Origin: Melanocharis versteri | Taxonomy: Eukaryota; Chordata; Aves; Passeriformes; Melanocharitidae | Reading direction: 5' to 3' | Length of the DNA: 64,000 nucleotides | NCBI GenBank assembly: GCA_013397845.1 | Contig: VZTG01001883.1 | Span: 434,001-498,000, forward strand | Part shown: positions 1 through 13,559 of the stretch, in pieces | Layout of the letters: each line of letters starts with the position of its first letter | How positions within the stretch are numbered: the stretch's first letter is position 1 | The notes under the pieces: model-generated | What the model was told of the DNA's origin: nothing | Databases searched by the model: none | What the model saw: the letters and a program-made list of their open reading frames with translations, nothing else | Position numbers and translations under genes: made by a program

Positions 1-3000
1 ATGACTTTTTGTATATCCATAATTCTCTTTCTAGATAAATGAAACTAAATCATTAGATTTGTCCCAAAATGCTTGTATCTTTTTCTAGTATTTCAAAGAA
101 TCTGTTGAAAAACTGGGCTCAATACTGTGGTGCTGTCCTAAACCCATGCTTTCTTTGCAAGATTATCTTTCCAGCCTTTGTGGTCTTTTGACAATCTGAG
201 TGCAGGGCTCCTTGGCATTAAGCTGGATTTTGTATTTTCCCCCTGCTTAAGCTGTTAAAGGAAAATTTCAGTCGAGTCAATTATTAGAAATTTTTAAAAA
301 GTATTTGGTTCTTTCACATGCCTGATGTCGGAGAACCAGCTAAACCTTGCTGCGTCTGTGTGGGGGTCAAAGGAGGGATCACAGTGAAGCTGGGCTGGCA
401 AGAGTTCCAGCAGTCAGGCAAGCCAGTTTCCAGCTGGAAACTCTTGTCGCTGGAGCTGGCCCATGGGACAGGAGAGGCCTTTTTGTTTTTTAAAGCTGCT
501 TCTCCGGTGATCTCTACAGTTATCCTGAACTCTCTTTTAAAATTGTGATTTGTTTCAACTAGCTATGTTATTACTTTCTCTGTAAGTAGTGTGCCTTGAA
601 CTTTGGTGCCCCTATTCTCTCTGAGCTGCACCTTGTACCACTAGGATACCTCAGAGCCATTGGAGACATTGTGGAAGAAGATCCTCTTCATCAAAATATA
701 TAAATATTTGGAAGAGTAATAGCATTGAGCAATTTTCTAATCATAAGAAATCCTGGCATATTCCTTCAAGCAATACAAATACAAATGAGTATCAGAGGAA
801 AGGCCAAAGGGTTCCAAGTGCCTGATATGAAAAATAATTCTATACACCTTGCATTTTTAACAAGCTGATCTAATGTTCTTAAGTTAACTTTGCATTTTAC
901 TGATGTTTCAGTTATGATCAACTTGACATCTTCTGCGATTTTGAGAAGCAGCTGGGCATAAAAATATCTTCTTTTTACAGATGAACAGTAAGATGTAAAT
1001 ATATGCTGTTACTCTTTTTGTTTTAAATTTTTTATTTTCGTAGTTAAAAAGAGTAAGATTCACATGTGAAAACAAGCACAGGTGACCCAAACCTGGTCCC
1101 AAGCTAGCTATTTGGGTGGTTCTTATATCCTTCTCAAAAAGATTAGATTTAGAACCTTTGGAAAGCAAGGGACATAGTGGGCCCCCCAGTGTGTTTATCA
1201 TGATTGCGCCAGTAATGCCAGCTACATTCCTAAAACAGGATGTCTGTTGGGGATGGTGACATAAGAGACAGTGTGGTGGGGATGGGTGCATCAGGTTTTT
1301 GAGTGTCTGTTCAGAAAATTTGATCTGGCATCACAGAATAAAAAGGGAGCTCTGTGCTGTCATTTTTATTGGTATTGCTTTTCAGAACATACTTTTAAAA
1401 CATTGCAGGGTGTCAGATGTCAGTGAACTGGTGAGCTCCCCACTGCCTCAGATGGAGTTGCTCCAGCCTTCAAAACCTGAATCAAGGCAGTTGATTTATA
1501 GCAGTAAATTGCACAACCTCGCATCCTGCTAGGATCACACTGCCCTTAAATCTGGTCTAACCACTGAGGAGAGAGCTGGTCAACTCTTCAAAGTCTGTTG
1601 TACAGAGAGAATTTGTCTACAAAATAGCAGATTAGAGGGAAATGAAGCAGCCTGGTCTCGTGGGCAGACCGGCAAGTGGCAATGAGATGACTCCTGGGTC
1701 CTGTGCTGCTTCAGTTGCTGTCTCTTGACCTGACACTGAGTGAGGGGGATAACTGGCCTGTTCAACCTCAGGGTGCAAAGCTGAACAAAAGCAGCAGAAA
1801 AACAGCTGCTTCTAAGTAGAAGACTCCGGGGTGAGTGAGGAACTGATTTAGTATATTGCTGAGGGGCTCTTAACTCCAGCTGACTTCACAAGTCTTTGGT
1901 AGTTTGTGTAAATTCACAGATTGAGGACAAATGCACTCTGTGCTCTGGGGGTGCTTTGTTTGAAGAGCGCTACTTAACCTTAGCAACTTCTCCAGAGGCA
2001 GTGGAGAAAAAGGTCTTTTTTAAGAGGCCTTATTTAAGGGGTCCTTTTTGAAGGTATCTTGTGGCAATGTTGTACTGTAACACGAGGCAGTGTGTTTACT
2101 TCCATGCTCTGCCAGCCCCTCATGCCCGTGCCACCTGTTTTGCTTCCCACTGCACAGCTGTGCCTTTGTGTACAATTTCTGAAATGGGTTTTATGACATC
2201 TGTGTTTTAGCTCCCTTGGGACCCATCACTTGCAGTCCTATCTCACTGGGCACACTCTCCCTCCCTTCGCAGAATCAGTGCTATAAATGTAGCTTGCTTA
2301 TATCACCACTCACTGAAAGAACAGAAAAGATTAATGAGTAAAAATTTGCCTTGGTGGAAATGAAATACTTGCTATCATGATCTCATCCTGTAGCTCTGAG
2401 TGGAGATTTCTTTCCTTTACAGTTGAGTCAAAGTGACATAAAAATGAGAGCAAGGTATGAACAAATGTTCTGCAGGTATTAGACCTGTATTCAAACATTT
2501 GTTTTGTTCTAGGACTTGAATTTGTTGTGGTAGTATCACGTGGGGATGGCTCAGGGAATGATTCTATGAGGAATGTGCTGTAGTCACCATTACAAAACCC
2601 AGCAACTGCCAATGGAAACAGCTTACCTGTTCACTGATATGAAGCCCTTTCCCCCAGGAAGAGCTATGAGGATTGTTGCACCTGTAGAAGTCACCTGTGC
2701 TCACTCAGGATATACACAAATGCAGCTTAAAGCAGTGTTGTATGGGTGTTTCCTAGAGGTGTATGAATACCCGGTACATGTCTGATTGCCATTACTCTGG
2801 TCACTGCAGCACATGCTGTGATGTCTGTAAAAATCCTCCAGTGCAGGTCACAATAAATGGATGAGCACTGTGGTATCCTAGCAGGTAATTATTGGAAAAG
2901 TCTGGCTGCTTGAAGATGATCAGCATGTCTATTTAAGAAATGTAGTCTGCAAAAACTTGTAGGCTGTATTCAGATTTTTTAAAGCAGAAGACCAAAATGT

Positions 3001-5424
3001 AATTATAATAACAAATATAAAGTAGCGAATATTGCAGCCATGAGGGCATGTTCTTTCCCCAGCTGGTTTGAGAGTGCAAGGAGCAGCAAGGAGGAAAGGG
3101 GTAATCTCATGTGAAAGCAGAGGTTGTTTCTGCAAGCAGGCTGGCTGAATTTCACAGTGACCATGCTGGCCTTGAGATTAGAGAAGTTCTAAGGGCTGCC
3201 TTTGGGATAAGGTGGTGTCTAAAATTCCCTCTCACTGAAACCCCCTCAGGTGTTCACTGAGTTTAGTGTAGAAGGAATGCAGCAACAGTCAGGCTTGCAT
3301 TTTAACTGCTGGAGGAGAATATTACAGTGTAATTTTTCGGCTGCTGACTTCCAAAATGGTAGGGTTGTCCCTATTATTGTCATTCAGACTTGTTTTGTTA
3401 TCATATCTTTGAAGAACCAATCTCACTCCTACATTTCCTGTTTCCTCATTGTGTACAGGCTGAAAGGTGAAATAAAATATATTTCAGCCCCAGTCATAGA
3501 GTAAATGAGAGAGACTTCTGACAAAGAGCCCTAATTATTAACTGATTACTTGAACTTGAAAATGCTTAAAACACAAATCATGGCCAGTTTTTGTTCAGCT
3601 GAACTGATATTTCTAACTAGTTTACAACAATGTTAAAGATATAGGTGGCTCTTACATAGCTGGCCATCTCTACAAGGCTGTTCTTCCCCTCCTGACACAG
3701 TCCCTTAACTACTCTTGGAAGTGGCCTAAGTTTGCACGGAGGGAGAGGGAGGTATTTGAGCGCGGTGCCCAGCAGCTCTCCTGTACCCATTCTGCTATGA
3801 CTTGCTTTCATTGCCAGGTACCCAGCAGGGTTTTCAGCTAGGCAGATAATGGGAAAATTAGAAATTGTGGGTTATCATGAATACTGCTGACTCATTTTAG
3901 CCATAGATGTTTCCTTCAAGGCAGATGCTGTTGAACTCTAGAGAAAGGAAAGAATGTGTGACTGAATGCAAGTATGGGACCTTTGGAGAATGCAGTTTTT
4001 ATATTTCTGTGTTTATGAAGCTTGGCTTCTAACCAGCCTCTGAAGTAGAAAGACCATGACAAATTACTGAATGTCTTCTAAGTCTGAGATGTTAAAGAAA
4101 AATCACATCTTTATGAATATGTTCTTAAATTTTGCTCAGAAAAATCCTATTCCAAAGTACCTGGATGCTCTGGTGCAAGACCTGTGAAGTCATTGGGCAA
4201 TAGTGAACTGCCACTAAATAACCTGTGTGAATATTACTGGTGAATGGAAGGCAGTATTTCTCACAATTGCCTCACATTTTGACTGAGGTGAAAAACTCGA
4301 TATAGACTATAGGACTAGGCAAGCTTCCTCTGATTTAAAGAGAACAATATAGTTTAGTAGTCTGACACAATGGGATTTTCTTATGAAGATTGATCTTTAT
4401 TGTAGAGCACTGTCATTAATTCTCAAATGTAAGTCTTGTATTCAAATTTACAGTATAAAATCCATGGAAGCAGTGTAAAGTGTAGCGTATTCTATCCCCT
4501 GAAGCAATTTAGGGAAGTAAAGTAAGCTTTTCATTTAATAAACAAAGGCATCCTTTCTCAGATGAAAACAATGGATTGGCAGTGCTTTTTATTACCGTCA
4601 CAGCAAAGCAACTTAAGCCACACTGCTAGTTCATTCCACTACCTGTCTCCTGCTTGCACAGGGAGAAAGAACAGTTGCACAGTCTGGGCAGAGTTGAATG
4701 ATTATGACATTAACTGGAGATTTGAGTGATTCAGTTAATTTTTCTTTTTGACTCTGGATATTCTTTGGGAGTGACAATTTTCTTTATCTCTGATGTGGTT
4801 CAGTTTGAAAAATAGAGTTGATGTTTTTGTGCTTCTGAGATTACTCAGTGTATTATACATCTGGGACAGTCTGAGCACCTATGGCATCTGTGCAAGACTG
4901 GTGAGAATATAGATCAAACTCTGTTGCTGGTATTCTTCAGATCCTGAATAAAGAAGTATCACCTTGTCACCAGTTTTTATCCATTTGTGTTCTTATCCCT
5001 CATGAAGTTCAACTAGACTGATTTGTGGTTTTTGTTCTTGCACTTGAGAGGTTTTTTTTGGCAGGTATCTCTGTTCTAACAATTTCTTTTTGTCTTTTGG
5101 CCAAGATAAAAATAACAGAAACAAATCAAAATTTATTTCCTTGCTATAATGAACCCAAGCCACAGATGAGCTGTGGCTCAAGAGCTGGTATCTTTCAACC
5201 TACTATGGCAGGGCTTAATTCTATTCTTCCCCTGGTTAAACCAATATCGCTTTCTGTGACAGGGCTGAGAATTTAGAGGCTCAGCAAAAGCTGAAGTCTT
5301 GTACAAGAGCACTGGACTGATCTGAGAATTTTACGTCTCCCACGAGTGAGGGCTGAGCAGTCTGGCTGTCACAGCACACAGCTACATCTCCACTTTAAAA
5401 AGTAGCATTTGCCTCCTCCCCAAA
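1..5424. other. Non-genic stretch, no recognisable gene
   Basis: No open frame here looks like a protein family or an exon that I recognise. Frames are short and often start at TTG or GTG. There is no CpG-dense patch that would suggest a promoter. Base composition is ordinary AT-leaning DNA. I see no retroelement that I can name, although heavily decayed copies could be missed by eye. Confidence 0.6.
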
Positions 5425-5600
5425 AGAAGCAGTGTGGTTTTCTTGTTTTTCTTATTTGTTTTTCGGTGGTGGTTTTTGTGGGTTTTGGTTTGGATTCGTT
5501 TTTTTTGGGTTTGTTTTTTGTTTTTTATTTTTCGTTAGTTGGTTTTGGTTTGTTTTTTTTTGTTGTGGGGTTTCTTGGGGGGTTGTTTTTTTTTTTTAAT
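5425..5600 (+). repeat. T/G-rich low-complexity block
   Basis: The plus strand is almost entirely T and G: long T runs broken by GG, GGG, GGGG and GGGGGG. Read on the minus strand it is an A/C-rich block of the kind that recurs at 28751-28806 and 51504-51566 in this window. Translation gives an artificial Phe/Gly/Val-rich open frame that mimics membrane segments, and I do not regard it as coding. The block may be an expanded A-rich tail of a minus-strand retroposed copy, but no body of such a copy is recognisable next to it. Confidence 0.75.
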
Positions 5601-6932
5601 CTTGGTAGTTCTAGGTCATCTGATCATCACCTTATTCATTCCTTTTCCTCTTACATACAATTTTTGCTCCCTTTGTAACTGAGGTCAAATGCTTATATGT
5701 AGGTGACACCAATCATTTCATACAGTTTGTCCCATTTCTCTGTTCTGGCTCAACCCTCTTGTGACATTCTTCTGTCTGACCAGTGACAAATGGGGCCTGG
5801 AGTGAGATGGAAATGAACTCAGGAGTGAGTTTATGGGACTGCAGGGGACCATCTGTTAATGTAAATGTTTAAGGTAAAATGCAGTAAGGCCTGTGCACTG
5901 ACGGGACATTTCATTTGCATTCTGCCTCTGGGATTATTTCTGGCTCATGCCTAAGGGCAGCAGAGTTCCGAGGCAGAGAAGCGTGCTTTCTCTTTTTCAT
6001 CTTTTTGCTAGTGTAAGTTCTGAGTTATGGTTGAGATGCCAGACCCAAAATGTGAAATGTGCTGCTTAGATTCAAAATGTGGGTTTGGTTTTAAAAATTA
6101 ATGTGGCCTATTCTTCACCTCAAAAAAGCACAGATTTTATAGAACCTTTTTTATTTATACAAAAAGAGAATTCAAATATCATTATTTTTAGAAGCAGGAG
6201 AGACTTAGAGACTTCTTCATTCTTTACTATTCAAACATTAAACACAAGAGCAAGAAAGAACAGATCATAAAGAGAAAGTGCAATGGGTTGATACCACTCA
6301 TCTCTCGCTTCATGCAGATCTTAACTTAAAATAATAGGGAAATCTGACCTACATTTTTCTAACATGTCCTGATAGTCTCATGAGCGACCTAGAGGAAGAT
6401 GGCTTAAAAAGGTCTGAAGGTGTGTCACTGCTTGCTCATCTGGGGACAGTCCATAATTTTAATCCTGACAGTGTTCATTTAAGTCTGTGAAGAAATTTTA
6501 GGTATTCCCAAACCTTAAGTGGGACATAAGTCTATAGTGTTTTAAGGAATGTAGTTTAAAGTACGACTCTTCTGCATTAGAAACTGGGAATGCTTTCCAG
6601 TGTCTTTTTTATTTTCTTCTTGACTGTAAGCTGCCCTTAGAACAAAATATTGTTGGTATGAATGGGAGTCATATTACAGGGCATTCCTTTGTTGGTGTAC
6701 CTTTAGGAACATGAGCTTGAAGCACAGGAGTGACCGAGAATTGGAGTTTGAGACAGTCATCTCAACTCTAGCGACTTTACTAATTTTGAATTTATGGGAT
6801 AAAATACAGACAAGGTCATAGTTACTAATAAAGTGTCTGTTGCTTACATAAATCTCCAGTCTAGATCTGGTAAGTCTGGGCTGTAACAAAATCTTTTCTT
6901 GTTATTGTTACATAGCTAAATTGTTCATACAG
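5601..6932. other. Non-genic stretch, nothing recognised
   Basis: No supported gene, repeat family or RNA was seen between the T/G-rich block and the solo LTR. Open frames are short with no familiar motifs. Confidence 0.55.
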
Positions 6933-7467
6933 TGTCATGGGTTAACCCCAGATGGCAACTGAGCACTACTCAGCTGCTTGGTCACTCCCTGGCCCTGCCA
7001 CTAGGATGGGGGAGAGAGTGAAAGGGTAAAAATGAGAACTCATGGGTTGAGGCAAAGACAATTAAACGGGCACAAAAGAAAGATAATTATTATTACTATA
7101 ATAACTAAAGCATTAGAATACACAAAGCAAGTGATGCACAATGCTCATCACTCACCAACCAATGCCCAGCCAGCTCCTGAGCAGTGGCTGCTGGCCAGCT
7201 TTCTCCTGGTTTATATGATGAGCATGACAACATATGCTATGGAATATCATTTTGGAGTCAGCTATTCTGGCTGTGTCCCTTCTTAACTACTTCTGCCTTT
7301 CCAGCCTTCTCCCTGGCAGGGCATGAGAACCTGAAAAGTCCTTGACTTAGTATAAATACTAAAACAATCAGTGCGTTATTAAAATTATTCTTATACTAAA
7401 TCAAAAACACAGGACTATACCAGATACTAGGAAGATAATTAATTCTATCCCAGCCAAAACCAAGACA
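6933..7467 (+). mobile_element. Solo LTR of an avian endogenous retrovirus
   Basis: The element opens with TGTCATGGG and closes with CCAGCCAAAACCAAGACA, so it has the TG...CA termini of a retroviral LTR. The order of internal blocks matches an LTR family I recall from bird genomes: a start block with GGTTAACCCC, a block around GGATGGGGGAGAGAG, GGGTTGAGGCAAAGACA, then GTGATGCACAATGC. A TATA-like TTTATATG at about 7210 is followed by GATGAGCATGAC. After that come a GGAATATC...GGAGTCAGCT...CTGGCTGTGTCCC block and the closing block. The length of about 535 bases fits a complete LTR. No gag, pol or env lies on either side, so it is a solo LTR left by recombination between the two ends of a provirus. 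Flanking five-base sequences (TACAG and TTGAG) agree at only three positions, so the target-site duplication is not clear. Family name is not assigned. Confidence 0.85.
7205..7225 (+). promoter_or_regulatory. TATA-like box of the solo LTR
   Basis: TTTATATGATGAGCATGA sits in the U3-like part of the LTR. The second LTR in this window has the aligned TTTATATGCTGAGCGTGA near 38589. Conservation of this box and its downstream bases between the two copies supports a former retroviral core promoter. Whether it is active today cannot be judged. Confidence 0.5.
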
Positions 7468-10400
7468 TTGAGTAAGAAATGTCAAAGTTCTGTCTAGAGC
7501 CACATAGATCACACACAGCTTAAAGCCATTAAAGACGATTGTGTCCAGTTCATCTAAACATAGCATAGATTGGACATTACTCTGTTCCTGTTTTATCTTG
7601 CATATGCCAGTCTGAGTATGGCTAGATAGCTTGGATGTGGCTTGCTGTGATACCAGCAGAGGGTAATTCTTGTCTGTCTTTCATTTATGGGAGTGGAGAG
7701 CAACAATTCTCACCTAATTCCTTTTCCTGCCTTGGTGGCAGGAGTGTCACAAGGGTGACATTGGCAATGAAGGTTGATGAAGAACTTTGTGCTTGCGTCT
7801 TCTTACTTTAGCATACTTATTCTCTGCTAATTCCTTGCGTGGGCACCCTGCACTGAACATGCCTTTGTGTGGGTTAGAAGTGGATTAAGCTTAACTGCCA
7901 AAAGAATTCTAGGTATAGAATAAGGGAATTACAGACAGAATGCTGTTAAGCCACATTCTTATTTGTTCCAAAGTAATTTTCCTGTATTGGCAAGCACTAA
8001 GGAAAAGCTTCTTCTCTTCTCATGGTAGAAGGAGAGAAAATCCAGTTTCGATTGAGCATGCCCTTCTTTTCTCCTTTTCTTTTAACTCCAGTTTGCCCTC
8101 TGTGCCAAGCTGAAGAATTGCATGTTCACCTCTAGCTCTCCAGCTGAAGAAGATTGATGTGCAATTAAGATCTCTAAGGAGATGTATTAAACGCTGCAAA
8201 GATTCCAAATTCTGTCATGAATCTTCTTGTTATTTTGTTTTTCCTCTCCTTCTTATCCTGTGTATTACTGTCTTATCTCCAGGACTGTGGTGACCCTGGC
8301 TCATACTCCAGTAAAAGGTAGAAGCTGAAGGTATTATGAAAAGTAGTCACTGAGATTTGCCGCTGGTCACAGTGATCTTTGAAACTGGTTTGGTGTCGTG
8401 TCTTTTTACCTCAGTCTTTTCTCCTGTCTCATGCTGTGTTAGGTCAGGATTTGATGAGTCACAGTTGCTGCAATGTGGCTGGCTTCAAATGTTATCCTAA
8501 GACTTGAAATTTTTTCTTTTTAGTATTGAAAGAACTTCTAAAGTTTTAGAAATTCTATTCTGTGGTAGCTTCTTCCCTAAAACTGCTAAGAGCAGTGGAG
8601 ATTTTTGTGACTTTTGGCTCATAACAAAATAGGGTAATTGTGTGAAAATCTGGAAAGACTGGTCATTGTAAGATACCCACATTTATTTTCTGGATCCAGA
8701 TATTCAGTGTGGTTATCTTACTTCTCACTGATTTGCTTTCCTAATATTTTAATAGAGCTCCTCTCCCAAAATGAAGGTGTTTCCTTTCTTCACTTGTATC
8801 TTGGTGTATGGTTTTGTTTAGGGTTTTTTCTGTTTTTGCATGTCTTCAAGTAGTTGTGTGTTTTTGTTTTGTGGGGTTTTTTTTGTTTTTTCTATCTTAC
8901 TTCAAGCATCCTTCTGTGCAGTTTAATTTAAACTTCCTTGTGGATTTTGGTACAGGCAATATTGAGCATACCAGTGTGCATTAGGATTTCAAACATCTTT
9001 TCATGGAAGATATTTCTTCACCCGCACAGGGGGTACTGCTAATCTGAAATATTAAGTCCATTACCCTGTTTCTTGCCATGTGCATGATACTGTTCTTTTG
9101 ATGGACCATTTTGCAGAATTGCTGTGCTTACACTGGTATGTAGGTATTGAGTCTATAATATTACTTCCTTACTCTAAAAATACCAGATTCTAAGACGGCT
9201 GCTTGTGTTTGAGTTTGCAGATATTTTGTCCTTGTCTTGTATTATAGATTTGATTTTAATTTAATTGAATGAAATGGAAATCTTCTTTCTCACATTTGTG
9301 GATTTGGAAACCAGGCCTTATATGATGGCAAACTAACTGAGAAGTAAGGCATGTTTTCATGTCTTTTTTCCTTATTGGCTTCTCGTCTGAGGTAGAGAAG
9401 TACTCCTCTAGGCGCAGTTTTTCAGAGAGCAGATCAAAACAAAAAAATATTGTTACGTTGAATGTTCTTTGTTTATAGAGAAGACTCATGGCAGCAAAGA
9501 CTGTTGAATTTTATCTCTACTTTTGTAAAAATCTGTGATAAAATTCCTTCAACAGAAGGCAGAAGTCACGCCTTGATTACTTGCAGTCCACAAGAGCTGT
9601 ATAGTAAGTTTAGATAGAGCATTAGTTTCACTGCTCTGAACAAATTGGACTACAAGTTATTATTAAGTTTTCCCTGTAGTTTCAATTGCATTGAATATTC
9701 TTCAGTTCCTTGCCAGAGTAATTGTAAAAAAACTGTTGTTCTCTGCTAGCTTCCAGTGCTGCTTTTTGTCTTGCCTGCTGGTGAATTGACCTGCCTGAAC
9801 AACTCCTGCAGTAGTGTCCTCTACAGCAGGAGTACCTATAGCTGCAAGGTTTTACTGTGGTTGGCATTTTGTATGCAACCACTTCAAAAGTGAAATAAAC
9901 AGAGGGAATTGAGCTCATAGGATAGCTAAGCATAGATATGAGGACGGCAGAAACTCAGCAATTATGAACTTCAGAGCAGAATCTCCATCCCGTCGGGTGC
10001 TGAGCAATTGTAAGTCCTATTGTGATGGACAGATGTGATGGAAGTCAACACTTATAGACTATAATGTAAGATTATGCAAAACTTTTAAAGAAGATTACAT
10101 TTTTGTGGAGGTGGTTGCCATAGAAATTAGGGTTTTTTTCAGTGCTGAAATCCCATCAGGGCCAAATACTTGTTTTTTATTTGTTTTCCTAAAAATAAGT
10201 ATTTGAAGCCGGTGGCAGACAATGAGCAGCAGCATGTTGTGATGGTGAAAGTGGCCATTTTGTTCCTTATAAGAGCAGAGCTGCTGTTTAAAGCCAACAA
10301 ACTGGATGAGTTGAACACAAGAACTGAAGGTAGGCAATAGAGTTGACTTGGTCTTGGTGTTCCCTCTTTTTGAGTATTTTTCTGTTTCAGAAGGGAGGAA

Positions 10401-13400
10401 GAGGGTTTTGTACTTTTTGCCAAGTGTCGTGTAAAGGAAGCAGTGATGTACTAAGGAACACAGAGTCCTGACTGAGCAAGTACCTAACTTTAGCAATATA
10501 AACAATAGTGATGCCATCATGTGAATATTGTCCCTAAAGTAAAACCTGATGAATGACGTTCCTTCCAAGAGTTGGGGGCATAAATAATTATATTTTAACA
10601 TTCATAATATATATAAAAAGCCATCACACTTTTTTATTTTGTCTTGTTAAAATATCTTTTGTAGCCTGGATGTTTTATTTGGTGCGATTTCTTTTGCTTC
10701 AGAAAAGTAGTATGAATTAAGCTATAACTGCCCCAATGGAACAAAGTTAATAGCCATTTAAATTAAACTACAGCCTCCAGTGGATTACCACCTCACTCTC
10801 TTTGCTCTAAAATAGAGCCATTTTATCCCCTAGGTTACATAGTCTCCTTGTCGGTCATGGGAATTTAAATTTGATGCATTATCCACAGGAGGGCTCCCTT
10901 ATTGTTCCCTGAAGGTAACAGGAACATATTGGGAGTTTCAAGGGGAAATTTCAGTTTCAAAATGCAAATGCAAGCAATACGGAGTTCAAAGAAAGCCTTT
11001 TTCTTAGCTCACACCAAAATCTGGCTTCATGAGAAATTTTATGCAGACCAGCCTTAATGTACTTTCTGTTTTGCCTCTGAAATGAATATAAAGGTTGAGA
11101 AGAATGTTCCTGCATTATATCTGTACATTCAGAAATAACTTCTAAAGTGGTTTTGTTTACCCCAAGATGTTAGCGTTAAGTCTGTGGAGAACTACAAAAG
11201 CAGCTCACATCAGGGTGGATGAAAAAAAGATAAACACAAACACCATGCTGCAAATGAGATGTTTACAGAATATGATTAATCCTCAGATGTTTCTCCAATT
11301 GTTTTATATTTTTCTATCTTTTTCAATGGAGGATGTTGGAAAAGGAATTGGACTAGGGCATCCGGTAAGGAATACCCTAGAATAATTCTTAAAACAAATC
11401 CTTTGTGAACCAACCACCATGTCTGTTTCCCCTTTTTTGCTGCCCTGGCCTAGTGCCCTTAGAATGGAGGAGATATCATTTCTTTCATTTTTTACAGTCT
11501 GTAAACAGTCTGCTAAAGTGCCTATGATGGGAAGCTTTTTATGATGTGTTTATAGAGAGAGATGTGAATATTTTTCCTATCAGATGCTGCAGCTTGCCAG
11601 TGTGTTTTGGTTGTTGCAGAAAATCATATCTGATGACAGAGAAGTCACTTAAGTCAAGGACTTCTGACTTACTCTGTTTTCTTTTCCCATATACAAATTT
11701 TGGAGCTAAAAATTAGTATTGATTAGCATGGTAATTTCTTTCCTTGACGGGTATGCAGCTTGGGTTGATGTCCATCAGTTGTTCTGTTTTACCACATTTC
11801 TAGCTAGTTCCAGATTGCCCACTCCAAGGAAATGTGTCCCTTTCAGGCTGATGTTCACAGCATAGGCAATATTATTCAGCATAATGTCCCACCTATTCTG
11901 CATGAGAACATTTTGTGAAGAAAACGTCAAGTGCCCTGGTGAACTCTGAACTTACCTGATATCTTTTAGCCTGTTCCATTGGAGAAGAAAATCTCAAGAG
12001 ATAATTCTCAGAAGATAACTCACAAGAAAAGTCTTGCAAACCCAGGTAGGAGAACAGGATTAGATTCCACCTATTTGTCTGAAAAATAACTAGTTATTAT
12101 CTGATAACATTAAATGATGCTATGAGGAGATGCCAAGCTATCAGGGAATAATTGGAAATTGCTTGCGGCTATCTCCAGCATAGATGGTTTTGTTATATTT
12201 CCTTCAGTGTTAGATTGACTTTTCTTGTGCTGCTGTGTGGAGGAGAATTTGGAAGAATATTTAGAAGTAGGAACTATGAAGTTGGGTGTGTGGCTACTGT
12301 GATGAAGACTGAGAGATGGCATGAGATAATAGCAAAATGGTCAGAATTCCTGGACTGCAGACCTAGTTCTGATACCAGGTCAGCCTGCTGTAGATGTGAA
12401 AGTAAAGACTACTGTGTGTAATACTTCACAGGGTCTTTACAAGGTTTATTGTCAAAAGTTTCCAAAAGATTGGAAATGGCATGTGAATAGACAGTATTGT
12501 CATTCATGTTTATGACAGTGGGAGACCTTTGTGTTGTAGACATTTGAGTCATCTAAGTAAGTTCTGACCATATGTAACGAACTGATGAAATACAGATGTG
12601 AGAGGACTGTATACAGGTATTCTACATGATTAGTTTTAAGCTGGATACCAAGATCTTAAACTAATATTGAAGTTTAAAATAAATGGTTCAGAACAAATAA
12701 TACATTTGCATATTTACTCTTCTTTCTTGGCCTATACAAATTGAGACTTTTTGGTTGAATCATGCTCTTCGGGAACTTCTTTAGCAAATATTTCTTGGTG
12801 AATCTGGCCTCTTTTTCACCTTTTCTCCATTTCATTGAGCCCATCCAAATTTGCATTATCTGTGCAATGTGCTATTTGAAATGTGCGTCTTTTCAAGACT
12901 GGAATATTCCTCTAATAAATACCATTTGCTAGAACATCTGCAAATGCAAAAAGGATGCAAAAATAACCAAATCACACGGTACGCCTATGAAAACTACAGG
13001 AATTAGATGAAACAGTGGTAAAAACATAATTCTTATCTACAGCTTTTGCTAGTACTGTTTTTGTGAAGCTATAATGATGATGAGTGATGACCTTGAAATC
13101 TCTTTTCATCCCAATGCTGGAGAAGAGGTAAAGTAGGTTAACGTTTCTGTCTGTAGTATTATATTTTAATGTGAATTAAACATCTTTTTTTTTATGCCTG
13201 TGCTGGATTTTCTTCTGGAAAATCTGTTATGCAAACACCTTTGTAGTTCCTGACAAGAGGCACAGTAAGAGCTTCAACACAGACTGAAGTATTATTTTGA
13301 CCTTCCAGAGATGTGCTCATACATTATTGCCACATGTGCGTAGTTTCTTTTATGCCAGTGGTAGTCAGATTCTTGAGTATATTAATGAGAGATTTCTACT

Positions 13401-13559
13401 TGAAATCAACTGTGTCAGTGGGGGTCCAGCATATCCCACAGACCATCTCTGAAGTGATGCAAAGTTTCAGAATTTGAGAAAGTAAGTCACTGCATTGTGT
13501 TTTTTTCTATTTCTGTTTCTCTTCAAACTTGGGCCTGTGCACCTGCCATTCATTCTTTC
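7468..13559. other. Non-genic stretch, nothing recognised
   Basis: No family-level protein similarity was seen. The longest ATG-started frame here is a minus-strand 168-codon frame at 10095-10601. It has no recognisable domain, runs through ordinary AT-rich DNA, and is not called as a gene. T-rich runs with GGGG interruptions occur at about 8855-8895. Confidence 0.55.

Noticed and set aside
5409..5678. Very hydrophobic Phe/Gly/Val-rich frame resembling a membrane protein
   Set aside because: It is a translation of the T/G low-complexity block and starts at TTG.
10095..10601. Minus-strand ATG-started 168-codon frame
   Set aside because: No recognisable motif or domain, irregular composition, and no promoter or splice context. 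Within what chance can produce.
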